A stretch of 64,000 nt of DNA from DATBVX01 sp963705495 (GTDB lineage: Bacteria > Pseudomonadota > Gammaproteobacteria > Steroidobacterales > Steroidobacteraceae). Where the stretch lies: contig CAVPJQ010000022.1 of the NCBI GenBank assembly GCA_963705495.1, positions 124,001 through 188,000 on the forward strand. The letters run 5' to 3'. The stretch's first letter is position 1, and each line of letters begins with the position of its first letter. Positions 1 to 8,753 of this stretch are shown here, piece by piece. Below the pieces are notes generated by a model. The model did not search any database. It saw only the letters and a list, made by a program, of their open reading frames with translations, and was not told the DNA's origin. The position numbers and the translations under genes were made by a program.

Positions 1-2
1 GC

Positions 3-1013
3 AGGGAGCAAATGCTGCGGCGGATCGCGCAACAACAGGCGCGTCTCGGCAAGCTCAGCGATGCCCGAGCGACGATAGCTGCCATCGGGGATGAAGGTAT
101 CCGGGCGATCGCCAGTGCCGATGTCGCCAGCGCCCTGGCCGACATCGGCAACTCCGACAGCGTGGCCGTAGCGATCGACATGGCGGGCGGCATTCACAAC
201 AAGTCCGAGCGTGACGCGGCCTATGTGTACATCTCACTGGTCCAGGCGACATCGGGGAACCTCAAAGGCGCAGCAAGCACACTGGATCGTGTCAAGGAGC
301 CTGCAGCGCGAGCGCTGGGATTTGCACGCCTGGCGACGTTGCGTGCACAGGCCGACGACTCCGTCAACGCCGAGCTGTTTTTGAAGCGTGCCATGACAGA
401 CGTGCCCCGCAAGCGCACCGCGCCTGGCAAATCGCTGGCACTGAGCGAGATCGCAGTCGCGCAGATTGCCACCGGACAAAAGCCCGCGGCGCGCGCAACC
501 CTGCAGCAGGCTCTCGAGGCTGATGGCCGCGGTCCAGGCCCCGAGGCGATCGCACGCCTGCAAGCACGTGCCGGCGATATCGCCGGTGCTTTGAATACAG
601 CGATGCAAGTGAGCGACGACGCCACCCATGCCCTGCTGATTCACGACATCACCACGGCCCAGGCGGAGGCCGGCGATGTGAGCGGTGCGCGGGCGACCGC
701 GCAAGCGTTGGCCGACGCACGTCTGCAGGTACCCGCATGGTTCGGAATCATCGGTGTGCAGGCCGCCGCGGGTGACCAAGCGGGTGCCAAAGACTCGGTT
801 CAGATGGCGCAGCAAGAGGCGCGCGCGATCGATGACACCGAATACAGGGCCCAAGCCCTGGGTGCCCTCGCCGCGGTGCACGTCAAGCTCGCTGACGTGC
901 CTTCCGGATGGTCGACCTTTCAGGAGGCAGTCGCGACGGCTGACCTGATCGATCAGGGTTCGGCGCGTTCCGCTGCATTTGCGAATATCGCCGAACCACT
1001 CCACGATCCGTAG
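3..1013 (+). CDS. TPR-like repeat protein (5' end probably outside window)
   Basis: Alanine-rich, all-helical protein built from degenerate 33-36 residue helix-turn-helix units with TPR/SEL1-like patterns (LGKLSDARATI, SGNLKGAASTL, TGQKPAARATL, AGDIAGALNTA, AGDVSGARATA, AGDQAGAKDSV). Such repeats normally scaffold protein-protein contacts; no catalytic motif is seen. The frame stays open to the first base of the window. The ATG at 12 has a GGGAG only 3 nt upstream, which is too close for a good ribosome site, so the gene probably starts outside the window. No signal peptide is visible in the part present. Specific function unknown. Confidence 0.7.
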   Translation, partial: REQMLRRIAQQQARLGKLSDARATIAAIGDEGIRAIASADVASALADIGNSDSVAVAIDMAGGIHNKSERDAAYVYISLVQATSGNLKGAASTLDRVKEPAARALGFARLATLRAQADDSVNAELFLKRAMTDVPRKRTAPGKSLALSEIAVAQIATGQKPAARATLQQALEADGRGPGPEAIARLQARAGDIAGALNTAMQVSDDATHALLIHDITTAQAEAGDVSGARATAQALADARLQVPAWFGIIGVQAAAGDQAGAKDSVQMAQQEARAIDDTEYRAQALGALAAVHVKLADVPSGWSTFQEAVATADLIDQGSARSAAFANIAEPLHDP

Positions 1014-1035
1014 GGGCGGCCAGGGCAACAAGAAC

Positions 1036-1062
1036 TATCATTAGATAAGTCATGTATCTAAT
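1036..1062 (+). promoter_or_regulatory. Probable cyd operon promoter -10 and 23-bp palindromic operator
   Basis: A TATCAT hexamer (1036-1041, five of six to the -10 consensus) runs into a perfect inverted repeat: ATTAGATA at 1040-1047 and TATCTAAT at 1055-1062, separated by 7 bases. A palindrome overlapping and just downstream of a -10 box is the usual place for a repressor operator. No convincing -35 box is seen. The binding regulator is not identified; an Rrf2-type or other dimeric regulator responding to oxygen, NO or redox state is inference. Confidence 0.5.
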
Positions 1063-1072
1063 TGATAACACG

Positions 1073-1270
1073 GTGAGTACTGACGTGACGACCCAGCGAC
1101 GATCCTGGCGCATCCAGCTCGGACGCAAGATCGCGTGGTTGCTCGCCATCAAGTTCGTCGCGCTCTTGATCCTCTGGACCCTCTTCTTCTCTCCAGGCCA
1201 ACGCGTGGATGTGAGTCCGGCCGGTAGCGCTCAGCACCTCGCCGTGGACCCGCAAAGCGCGGCGCCATGA
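1073..1270 (+). CDS. cydP: CydP-like small subunit of cytochrome bd oxidase
   Basis: Small single-pass membrane protein. A basic stretch (TTQRRSWRIQLGRKI) precedes one hydrophobic helix (WLLAIKFVALLILWTLFFSP) and a short polar tail. Size, topology and position just before cydA match the CydP-type accessory subunits found upstream of cydA in many proteobacteria. The frame has an in-frame ATG at 1052, but that codon lies in the spacer of the palindromic operator, so the GTG at 1073 (product MSTDVTTQRR...) is preferred; 65 aa. The stop overlaps the cydA start (ATGA at 1267-1270), implying translational coupling. Confidence 0.72.
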   Translation: MSTDVTTQRRSWRIQLGRKIAWLLAIKFVALLILWTLFFSPGQRVDVSPAGSAQHLAVDPQSAAP

Positions 1271-2817
1271 TCGACATGAGCGTGGTCGAGCTCTCGCGCC
1301 TGCAATTCGCGCTGACGGCGCTTTATCACTTCCTGTTCGTACCGCTCACGCTCGGCCTGTCGATGATTCTCGTGATCATGGAGGCCGTGTACGTCATGAC
1401 CGGTCGCGAGATCTGGAAACAGATGACGCAATTCTGGGGCGTGCTCTTCGGTATCAACTTCGCGATGGGAGTCGCGACCGGCATCACGATGGAATTCCAG
1501 TTCGGCACCAACTGGGCCTACTTTTCCCATTACGTCGGCGACATCTTCGGTGCGCCACTGGCCCTCGAAGGTCTCATGGCATTTTTTCTCGAGTCGACTT
1601 TCGTCGGGCTGTTCTTCTTCGGTTGGAAGCGTTTGTCACGCCGGGCTCATCTGCTCGTGACCTTTCTCGTCGCGCTCGGCTCGAACTTTTCCGCGCTGTG
1701 GATTCTTGTCGCCAACGGATGGATGCAACGGCCGGCCGGCGCAAGCTTCAACTACGACACGATGCGCATGGAGCTGACTTCGTTCAGCGAGGTGTTCTTC
1801 AATCCGGTCGCGCAAGCCAAGTTCGTGCACACCGTCGCGGCGGGCTATGTGACGGGCGCCATATTCGTGTTGGCGATTTCCGCATGGTATCTGCTCAATA
1901 GGCGCAACCGTGGTTTTGCCCGTCGCTCGATGGCTGTCGCCGCGAGTTTCGGCCTTGCCTCCGCCTTGTCCGTCGTGGTGCTGGGTGATGAGTCGGGATA
2001 CGCGGCCACCGAGCACCAGAAGATGAAGATCGCGGCCATTGAGGCCGCCTGGCATACCGAGGAGGCACCCGCATCCTTCACGGTTTTCGGTTTTCCCGAC
2101 GTTGAGAAGCGCGAGACGCACGCCGCCCTACGCATTCCCTGGTTGCTGGGGCTGGTCGCGACACGCTCGATCGACACGGAAGTGCCGGGGATATACGAAT
2201 TGGTGGAGCATTCACGGCAACGCATCGTCAGCGGCGTTGAAGCCCACCAGGCGCTGCAGCGTCTGCGCGCGGATGGCAAGGACACGCAGGCCAGAGCGAA
2301 CTTCGAGGCGCACCAGGCTGACCTTGGCTACGGCTTATTGCTGCTGCGATTCGTGGAGAATCCGGCCCTCGCCACACCGGCAGACATCGAGCGCACAGCC
2401 TGGCTGACGGTGCCCAATGTCCCCGTGCTCTTCTGGTCATTTCGCGTCATGGTTGGTTTGGGGCTTGCCTTCATCGTGTTGTTCGCCACGGCTTTCTGGC
2501 ACGCGGCGCGACATAGTTTCGAGTGGCATCCGACCTTTCTGCGGATCGCGTTGTTGAGCCTGCCGCTGCCCTGGATCGCTGCGGAACTCGGTTGGATCGT
2601 TGCGGAGTACGGTCGCCAACCGTGGGCGATCGAAGGTGTCCTGCCCACATTTCTCGGCGTGTCGACAGTGTCCGCGCACAACGTGATGCTGTCGCTGGTT
2701 GGGTTCGTGCTCTTCTACACCGCGCTCGCAGTGGTGGACGCCTACCTGATGGTGCGGATGATCCGGCAGGGACCGGAAGGCCTCGGATTCCTGGCGCCAG
2801 ATCCAACGCCAGCCTGA
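1267..2817 (+). CDS. cydA: Cytochrome bd ubiquinol oxidase subunit I
   Basis: 516 aa, close to the usual 520. CydA is the catalytic, quinol-oxidising, haem-bearing subunit of the bd oxidase that reduces O2 to water with high affinity and resists NO, H2O2 and cyanide. The conserved start VVELSRLQFALTALYHFLFV gives the haem ligand His21 (E. coli His19). FVHTVAAGYVTGA supplies His188 (E. coli His186) and FRVMVGLG Met395 (E. coli Met393). The signature GWIVAEYGRQPW lies near residues 440-452. The start overlaps cydP by 4 bases and cydB follows after 12 bases, so this is one operon. Confidence 0.98.
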   Translation: MIDMSVVELSRLQFALTALYHFLFVPLTLGLSMILVIMEAVYVMTGREIWKQMTQFWGVLFGINFAMGVATGITMEFQFGTNWAYFSHYVGDIFGAPLALEGLMAFFLESTFVGLFFFGWKRLSRRAHLLVTFLVALGSNFSALWILVANGWMQRPAGASFNYDTMRMELTSFSEVFFNPVAQAKFVHTVAAGYVTGAIFVLAISAWYLLNRRNRGFARRSMAVAASFGLASALSVVVLGDESGYAATEHQKMKIAAIEAAWHTEEAPASFTVFGFPDVEKRETHAALRIPWLLGLVATRSIDTEVPGIYELVEHSRQRIVSGVEAHQALQRLRADGKDTQARANFEAHQADLGYGLLLLRFVENPALATPADIERTAWLTVPNVPVLFWSFRVMVGLGLAFIVLFATAFWHAARHSFEWHPTFLRIALLSLPLPWIAAELGWIVAEYGRQPWAIEGVLPTFLGVSTVSAHNVMLSLVGFVLFYTALAVVDAYLMVRMIRQGPEGLGFLAPDPTPA

Positions 2818-2829
2818 CGGAGACCGGTA

Positions 2830-3966
2830 ATGCCCGAATACGAAGTCCTGCGATTCATCTGGTGGCTGCTCCTGGGCATCCTCCTGATCGGTTTCGCGAT
2901 CACTGATGGCTTCGATCTCGGGGTCGCAGCGATTTTCCGCTTCATCGGTCGCTCCAACGAGGAGCGCATGGCATTACTCGAGTCCGTGGAGCCTGTCTGG
3001 GAAGGGAACCAGGTCTGGCTGGTACTGGGCGCGGGCGCTGCATTTGCTGCCTGGCCGATGCTGTACGCCGCGGCATTTTCCAGTTTCTACCTGGCGATGC
3101 TGTTGTTGCTCGCGGTGCTCATCATCCGGCCGGTCGGGTTTAGCTTTAGGGGCAAGATCGACGATCCGCGCTGGAGGAATGTCTGGGATTGGGCGCTCTG
3201 TATCAATGGACTTGCCTCGGGGCTGCTGTTTGGAGTCGCCTTCGGCAATCTGTTCGTCGGCGTGCCCTTCCACCTCGATGAGCTCTCCCGCCCGATCTAC
3301 AGCGGTGGATTCATCTCGCTCTTGCATCCTTTCGCCTTGCTGTCCGGAATCGTGAGCCTCGCGATGCTCATCATGCACGGTGCGAGTTATGCGTCGATGA
3401 AGGTCGAAGCTCCCATGGCAGATCGGGCGGCCCGCTTCGGGCGAATCGCAGCACTGGCGCTGATCGCCGCATTCACGCTCGCGGGGTTATGGCTCGCGAA
3501 CGGCATGGATGGCTTGCGGATCACAAGCCAGATCGACGGAAACGGACCCAGCAACCCATTGCTCAAGGCCGTGCAGCCTGCAGCGGGCGCCTGGATCGAC
3601 AATTTCCGGAATCAACCGGCCCTGTGGCTCGCGCCCCTGACCGCCTACGTCGCGACCATCACCGTGTGGCTCGCGTTGGCCAAGCGCGCGCGGCGCCTTG
3701 CGTTCATCGCCAGTGCACTGGCTCAGGCGGGCATCATCCTCACGGCAGGGTTCGGCCTGTTTCCATTCCTCCTGCCCTCCTCAACGCATCCCGCGTCCAG
3801 CCTCACGGTCTGGGATGCATCGAGCAGCCGCCTCACATTGTTCATCATGTTGATCGCCGTGATCGTGTTCTTACCGATCGTCCTTGCGTATACGACCTGG
3901 GTGTTCCGGGTATTGCGAGGACAAATCACGCTGGCGCACGTGCGCGAACAGGCCAAGCACTATTGA
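2830..3966 (+). CDS. cydB: Cytochrome bd ubiquinol oxidase subunit II
   Basis: 378 aa, the normal length for CydB, the second membrane subunit that stabilises the di-haem site in CydA. It begins MPEYEVLRFIWWLLLGILLIGFA and then has the family motif ITDGFDLGVA near the end of the first helix, followed by EPVWEGNQVWLVLGAGAAFAAWP. About eight further hydrophobic segments follow. It lies 12 bases after cydA and 10 bases before cydX. Confidence 0.98.
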   Translation: MPEYEVLRFIWWLLLGILLIGFAITDGFDLGVAAIFRFIGRSNEERMALLESVEPVWEGNQVWLVLGAGAAFAAWPMLYAAAFSSFYLAMLLLLAVLIIRPVGFSFRGKIDDPRWRNVWDWALCINGLASGLLFGVAFGNLFVGVPFHLDELSRPIYSGGFISLLHPFALLSGIVSLAMLIMHGASYASMKVEAPMADRAARFGRIAALALIAAFTLAGLWLANGMDGLRITSQIDGNGPSNPLLKAVQPAAGAWIDNFRNQPALWLAPLTAYVATITVWLALAKRARRLAFIASALAQAGIILTAGFGLFPFLLPSSTHPASSLTVWDASSSRLTLFIMLIAVIVFLPIVLAYTTWVFRVLRGQITLAHVREQAKHY

Positions 3967-3976
3967 GGTGATCGCG

Positions 3977-4111
3977 ATGTGGTATTTCACCTGGATACTG
4001 GGTCTCGCCTTCGCACTCGCCTTCGGCGTGATCAACGCCATCTGGTTTGAGATCCTCGAGCCCGACCAGCCAGAGTCCGAGCGGGACTTCAACGCGGCGC
4101 GAGAACCTTGA
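3977..4111 (+). CDS. cydX: Cytochrome bd oxidase small subunit CydX
   Basis: A 44-residue protein easily missed by length cut-offs. It starts MWYFTWILGLAFALAF, the conserved CydX pattern (W-Y-F-x-W-x-L-G), forms one transmembrane helix and ends in an acidic tail (EILEPDQPESERDF). CydX is needed for stability and activity of the CydAB complex. GAGGTG at 3965-3970 gives a ribosome site 6 bases before the ATG. The spacing after cydB shows it is the last gene of the operon. Confidence 0.93.
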   Translation: MWYFTWILGLAFALAFGVINAIWFEILEPDQPESERDFNAAREP

Positions 4112-4128
4112 TGCTGCAAGGCGCGTGA

Positions 4129-4491
4129 TTATTGCGCCGACTCGCCCGCCGGTGACGCCAGGTAGAGAACGAGAGCGTCGAGGTCCGCGTCGCTGACCTC
4201 GGTCTTCCTGAAGAACGGCATCACCGACACCCCCGTACGCACGAAGTGCCGCACCGTTTCTGGCGTAAGGTCGGTGCGCTCTTCGAGCATCCCGGGCTTG
4301 GCGCCCTTGTAGAGCGCGGTGAGCGCGACCGTGCCGGGCTTATCCGCTCCGCGACCGTGACACGGCGTACACCATTTCTGAAACACCTCGTAGCCGTGCG
4401 CCGACTTCTCGCGGTTGGCGGCCAACGCGCCGATTCCGATACCGAGCAGCGCCACCGATGCGAGCAGTGAAAACGCAGGACGCGCGCTCAT
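4129..4491 (-). CDS. Small c-type cytochrome, electron acceptor subunit of the flavoprotein
   Basis: 120 aa. An N-terminal signal segment (PAFSLLASVALLGIGIGALAA) precedes a single haem c motif CTPCH near residue 41; a Met in SVMPFF is the likely axial ligand. Size, one haem and position after a VAO-family flavoprotein match the cytochrome subunit of p-cresol methylhydroxylase (PchC) or eugenol hydroxylase (EhyA), which takes electrons from the flavin in the periplasm. Its ATG overlaps the stop of the flavoprotein gene (4488-4491). It converges on cydX across 17 bases. Confidence 0.85.
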   Translation of the reverse strand: MSARPAFSLLASVALLGIGIGALAANREKSAHGYEVFQKWCTPCHGRGADKPGTVALTALYKGAKPGMLEERTDLTPETVRHFVRTGVSVMPFFRKTEVSDADLDALVLYLASPAGESAQ

Positions 4492-6113
4492 TTGCGGCCA
4501 TCCCGCAGGTGCTTCGGCCAGATGCCGTAGCGTCCCGCCGAGAGAATGCCGTTTGGATCGATGGCATCCTTCAACCGCTCGTGGAACCGGCGCAACGCAT
4601 GGTTGTTGAAGGAGTAGGTATTCATGATCAGCTCCTGGTAGGCCGGAGCCGTACGGTACTCGCCGAAGCCGTGTTCCGCCGCGATCTGCACGAGCTGCTG
4701 GAAGGCGGCGCGGGTTTTCTTGTTCTTTTCGACGTCGTGGGTGACGGGGAACCCGAATAGAAACAGGAACGAGCGTTCCCAGAAAAAGAACGGAATCGAG
4801 AACGGCGGTACCGGCAAACCGAACTCCCGGCCTGCTTGTGCGAATACGCGGTTCGCTTCGAACACGGCCTCGCCCGAACGCGCGATGATGGGCGAGAACC
4901 ACTGGTGACCGTTGGTCGGCGTCGGATTATTGTCATTGCGCGCTCCAATCGAGAAAGCCGTGAGGGCCGGAATTCCGAATTCCGGCTTGTGGACCTTGTC
5001 TTTCTGCTCCGCGCTGAGCGGTAGCTTGAGCAATTCGTTGTCCTGGAATCGGGCGCTGGGAATCCTCGAGAATCGTTCCTTGGCAAATTCCCAATGCGCC
5101 GCAAGCGCTTTCGCAGGGCCGTAGAACTTGATCGTGGCACTCCATGCACCGAGGCCCTTCGATGCCGCGTACTGATCGAGCTCCGCGGGGTTGCCATCGA
5201 CCGCCCTGGCAATCATCGCCGCCAGTGCCGGGCTCGTCGGTGGCGCATCGTCCGCGCCGGGCAGTCCCATGACCGGGCTCGAGAGCTCGGTGAATCCATT
5301 GCAGATGCGGCTGTTCTCGAGATAGTTGAGCGTGTCGATCAGCGGCACCAGGTCGTTGTGCCGCGGCACGATCACCGTGCCCAACAGAAACGCGTCGGGT
5401 TCGGGCATCAGCCAGAAGCCCATCTTGGTGATCACACCGAAGTTCGATTGCGAGAAGATGCCGTCGATCCAGGGACCGAAACCCGACTTGTATTGCTGCC
5501 AGGTCTTCGCGCCTGGCAATGCGCCCATGCCGGTGCGCAAGAGCTCCCCGTCCGCGAGCACGACCTCCATGCCGCAATGGCTATCGAAGTGAAAGCGGTA
5601 CTCCGGCATTGTGTAGCCGCCGCCGCGATCGAGAGAGTTGCCGACCGGGCTTCCCCAGCCAGGATCCGGAACGTCGAGCCACACCTTCAGGTTGCGCTCC
5701 TGGATGTAGCGATAGAGATCGAAGTAGCTGACGCCGGGCTCAACGAGCGCGTACGCCATGTTTTCGTTGACCTCGAGCACGCGATTCATCCGCTTCAGGT
5801 CGAGCACCACGCTGCCCGAGTGGTTTGGCGCCGAGCCACCGTAGCCGAGGTTGCGCCCGGTTGAGATCGGGTAGATGGGAATCCTGAAGCGGTTGGCGAT
5901 GCGCATGACCGCCTGCACCTGCTCCACCGAGCTCGGCGCGAGCGCTGCGGAGGCAGTCCGTTCCTCGGGCTCTCCCCAAAACGGTGAATAGGCATCGCGA
6001 TAGAGGTCCACGTCCTCGTCGCTCGTGAACACCCATTCCTTGCCGATGGCCTGCTCGAACTGCGACAGAGCCTGCGCAAAATCCGACTGCTTGATGCCCG
6101 CGGGAACCCTCAC
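4488..6113 (-). CDS. FAD-linked 4-cresol dehydrogenase / vanillyl-alcohol oxidase family flavoprotein
   Basis: 541 aa. The FAD-binding PCMH fold covers residues about 50-230 (PIYPISTGRNLGYGGSAP, VEPGVSYFDLYRYI, VGNSLDRGGGYT), followed by the VAO-type substrate cap and a C-terminal segment ending DPNGILSAGRYGIWP. Members oxidise 4-alkylphenols such as p-cresol, eugenol or vanillyl alcohol. The cytochrome c gene translationally coupled downstream argues for a PchF/EhyB-type dehydrogenase (hydroxylating) rather than an O2-using oxidase. The exact substrate cannot be read from sequence. The upstream Tat protein gene overlaps its start by 4 bases. Confidence 0.9.
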   Translation of the reverse strand: MRVPAGIKQSDFAQALSQFEQAIGKEWVFTSDEDVDLYRDAYSPFWGEPEERTASAALAPSSVEQVQAVMRIANRFRIPIYPISTGRNLGYGGSAPNHSGSVVLDLKRMNRVLEVNENMAYALVEPGVSYFDLYRYIQERNLKVWLDVPDPGWGSPVGNSLDRGGGYTMPEYRFHFDSHCGMEVVLADGELLRTGMGALPGAKTWQQYKSGFGPWIDGIFSQSNFGVITKMGFWLMPEPDAFLLGTVIVPRHNDLVPLIDTLNYLENSRICNGFTELSSPVMGLPGADDAPPTSPALAAMIARAVDGNPAELDQYAASKGLGAWSATIKFYGPAKALAAHWEFAKERFSRIPSARFQDNELLKLPLSAEQKDKVHKPEFGIPALTAFSIGARNDNNPTPTNGHQWFSPIIARSGEAVFEANRVFAQAGREFGLPVPPFSIPFFFWERSFLFLFGFPVTHDVEKNKKTRAAFQQLVQIAAEHGFGEYRTAPAYQELIMNTYSFNNHALRRFHERLKDAIDPNGILSAGRYGIWPKHLRDGRK

Positions 6114-6640
6114 GCTGTGCGCCCCTGCGCACGCGGCGCGATGACCCAGGAGATCAGCGGGTCCTCGTCATCCGCGAGGGGTGCAGCAGACCGGAGCTGG
6201 CGCGTCGCCAGTTGGCGGAAATCCTGCGCACAGTTCATGACAATTTGCGCCGCCCTGAGTGTCCAGTCGTCGTCATTCACGGGCCGATGCTCGGCGCGAT
6301 ATACGACACGCATTCCGACATCCCACGCGAGGCGCTCGAGGCAAAACAGGGGACCGTGGCGCGTCATGCCTGCTACTGCGACCGGCTCCTTGCGCCAGCG
6401 CAGATCCAGCTCTTCGTACCAGAGGTTCGTCACATCGCCGCCAAAGCCGCGTACCGCGCCTCCCAGGCGCGCGACCTCGGCCCCGAACCGTCGCGACTCG
6501 GCAAAGCGGTCATCGAAGAGAATGCGATACGGTGCATGGGCCGCGCGCGACACATCAGAAGAATCCCACGCGGCACGGGCAACCAGGGGAAGGCCCGTCA
6601 GAATTATTCCGCCCCGCAGGACATCTCGGCGGTTTGGCAT
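6110..6640 (-). CDS. Hypothetical protein with Tat-like signal, first gene of the flavocytochrome operon
   Basis: 176 aa. The N terminus (MPNRRDVLRGGIILTGLPLVARA) is a twin-arginine-like signal with a likely Ala-x-Ala cleavage site, so the protein is probably exported folded. The rest has no family I recognise; it contains one Cys in LFCLERL, one in MNCAQDF and several Trp-rich segments. Its stop overlaps the flavoprotein start by 4 bases, so it is translated with the oxidase pair. A role in periplasmic assembly, substrate handling or flavinylation is inference from context only. Confidence 0.7.
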   Translation of the reverse strand: MPNRRDVLRGGIILTGLPLVARAAWDSSDVSRAAHAPYRILFDDRFAESRRFGAEVARLGGAVRGFGGDVTNLWYEELDLRWRKEPVAVAGMTRHGPLFCLERLAWDVGMRVVYRAEHRPVNDDDWTLRAAQIVMNCAQDFRQLATRQLRSAAPLADDEDPLISWVIAPRAQGRTA

Positions 6641-6804
6641 CGGATACCTCCGCTGTTTCGAGAGATGCTACGCCCTAGCACCAGGGCTGAATCAACCGTC
6701 AGTGAAGCGGAGACTCGACTATCAGCGTTACTCGGGCGCCGGGCGAACGATGAGGTGGTATTGAATCACATCGCGCCCGAAGCGCGATATGCTCGCTCAT
6801 TGCA

Positions 6805-8121
6805 ATGAATACAAGCAATCCGCTCGCGCTCGTCACCGTTCACCGGAACGAAGCGCTGCTGTTCTTCACCCTGCTGCAACTCACCGTCATCGTGGCTGCC
6901 GGGCGGCTGGGCGAAGCCCTCGCGGTACGTTGCCGGCAAGCGCCGGTCGTGGGCGCGATCGTTGCCGGGATTCTGCTCGGGCCATCGCTGTTCGGCTGGC
7001 TCGCACCCGGCGCGTTCACCTTCGTCTTCAAGTCGAGTGCGCCTGAGCCCTTACAGGTCCTTTCCGGCCTGGGGCTCGTGCTGGTGATGTTCCAGGTCGG
7101 GCTCGAGTTCGATTTCTCTCATCTTAATGAGCGAATCAATCGGCACGCCGTGCTGACGATCGCCACGGCCATACTCGTGGTGCCATTTGCGATCGGCCTC
7201 GGATTCGGCTTCTATTCGGCGCCGGTGCTGTCGCCCGACGCGGACCGTCTCCATTCGGCACTGTTCGTTGCCACCGCATTCTCGATCACGGCCCTGCCGG
7301 TGCTCGGCCGCATCATGATCGAGCTCGATATCACGCGCACGCGCCTTGGCGTCATTTCCATCAGTGCGGCCGCGATCAGTGATGTCGTTGGGTGGATCGT
7401 ACTGGCAGTCGTCACCGCGCTCAGCGCCGCGACATTCGACGCGGAACGGTTCGGCTTGCGCGTGGCACTGGTCGTCGCGTTCGTGCTGATCTGCCTTTAC
7501 GTGGTACGCCCACTTCTCAAGCGAGGGGTTGCTTTCTCCAATCCTGGCGGCGGGAGGATGTCCGGCAACTTGTTGGGTGGTGTGCTGATCGTGGCCTTCG
7601 CCGCCGCAATCGCAACCTATCAGTTGGGAATCTTCGCCATCTTCGGTGCCTTCATGATCGGCGTGATCCTCTTTGACGAGCGCGAGTTCGTGAAGGCCTG
7701 GCAGACCAACATGGGAAAATTCGTCACCGTGTTTTTCCTGCCGCTGTTCTTCACGTACACGGGCCTGCGCACCTCGATCGGCGGGCTCGCCACGTTCGAG
7801 ACCTGGGGCTGGTGTGCGCTCGTCCTGGTGCTAGCGACCGTCGCCAAGCTCGGCGCCGCCTACGTGGCTGCGCGGTACTCTCGTCTCAACCACGTGGAAG
7901 CGACGATCATTGGCTACATGATGAACACCCGCGGCCTCATGGAGCTCGTGGTCATCAATGTGGGCTATGACCTCGGCGTGATCTCGCAGCAGATGTTCAC
8001 GATGCTGGTCATCATGGCGATCGTGAGCACGGTCATTACGACGCCCGCCTTGCGTCACTACCTGCCGCGCGCCGGGATCGGTGCAGAGTACGGCGCAGGA
8101 CAGTTGCCGGCGCACAAGTGA
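6805..8121 (+). CDS. Cation:proton antiporter, CPA2 family (KefB-like membrane domain)
   Basis: 438 aa with about 12-13 hydrophobic helices. Family signatures include LGEALAVRCRQAPVVGAIVAGILLGPSLFG (helices 1-2), GLVLVMFQVGLEFD and the discontinuous-helix region FATAFSITALPVLGRIM-like (VATAFSITALPV). There is no C-terminal TrkA-N/RCK domain, so it is shorter than KefB/KefC. It should exchange Na+ or K+ for H+ across the inner membrane. It stands alone, divergent from the flavocytochrome operon; no clear promoter was found in the 164-base gap. Confidence 0.92.
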   Translation: MNTSNPLALVTVHRNEALLFFTLLQLTVIVAAGRLGEALAVRCRQAPVVGAIVAGILLGPSLFGWLAPGAFTFVFKSSAPEPLQVLSGLGLVLVMFQVGLEFDFSHLNERINRHAVLTIATAILVVPFAIGLGFGFYSAPVLSPDADRLHSALFVATAFSITALPVLGRIMIELDITRTRLGVISISAAAISDVVGWIVLAVVTALSAATFDAERFGLRVALVVAFVLICLYVVRPLLKRGVAFSNPGGGRMSGNLLGGVLIVAFAAAIATYQLGIFAIFGAFMIGVILFDEREFVKAWQTNMGKFVTVFFLPLFFTYTGLRTSIGGLATFETWGWCALVLVLATVAKLGAAYVAARYSRLNHVEATIIGYMMNTRGLMELVVINVGYDLGVISQQMFTMLVIMAIVSTVITTPALRHYLPRAGIGAEYGAGQLPAHK

Positions 8122-8172
8122 CATGACCCACCGCAAGATAGGTTCGAATCTCGAGCGGATTTGGGTGGTGCA

Positions 8173-8196
8173 CGAATCGAACGCGCGACCAACAGA
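8173..8196 (+). repeat. Left direct repeat: copy of tRNA-Lys 3' half (att-like)
   Basis: A 24-base stretch identical to 10349-10372 inside tRNA-Lys, covering the T arm and part of the anticodon arm. Weaker similarity continues on both sides (TGGTG before it; ACTAGAAG against ATTAAAAG after it). The rest of a tRNA is absent here. A 3'-tRNA fragment on the 3' side of an intact tRNA gene is what site-specific integration leaves as the distal attachment site. Confidence 0.75.
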
Positions 8197-8753
8197 CTAG
8201 AAGGCGCACTCCTTCTTCTTTCTTCTTTGCTACTCCTAGTGACGCACAGCCAGCGAGCGTAAGCTGCTGATTCACGGACACACCCTTTGCGCGACTACGA
8301 GATCGCCGACGAAAAGGGTTCACGAACGATGCGCGCTACGATCTTGATCGCCGACAAGAAGCCGCGGATGGTGCTCTCATCAGGGCGTGCGGAACCCTCT
8401 AGGGAATCCGGCGATATCGGTGCCTTGATGTCCCTCATCGAAGCGTACATAGGTCACCTGATGAGCCTCACTGTCACGAACCGGTCGAAGTCGCGCTATT
8501 CCGCACCAGCTGTGGGGCATGGTGGTTGACGTGGTGAGAGGCGCGAAACGACGAAACCACTAGCAAGGAACGGCGATTCCTGTGCCCGGGCCCCATTACA
8601 GCCAATAGAGAGAACACTGCTTGTGCGTCCGCAGATCGCGAACTCTAATGGGCAACAAGCGCACCTACGATTCGATCGACGCGCTGATGCACTGAAAATG
8701 CATTTCTAAACCGTCGGCACGCAGATGTCGCGTTCCAGTACGGAGGATCGACC
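8197..8753. other. Gene-poor island segment
   Basis: No recognisable gene. An open frame of 80 codons (8287-8529, TTG start; internal ATG at 8329) shows no family signature or strong ribosome site. A 15-codon frame at 8648-8695 (MGNKRTYDSIDALMH) reads like coding sequence but is too short to judge. The segment is probably degenerate island DNA plus the leader of the gene at 8754. Confidence 0.4.

Noticed and set aside
4120..4138. GGCGC/GCGCC hairpin between cydX and the cytochrome c gene
   Set aside because: The stem is only 5 bp and no T-tract follows on either strand. It also overlaps the cytochrome c stop, so I do not call a terminator.
6761..6793. TTGAAT and TATGCT as a promoter for the antiporter gene
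   Set aside because: The spacing of 21 bases is outside the usual range, so it was not annotated.
8161..8210. A second tRNA gene at the left repeat
   Set aside because: Only the 3' half matches tRNA-Lys. There is no D arm, 5' acceptor strand or intact anticodon loop, so it is a fragment rather than a gene.
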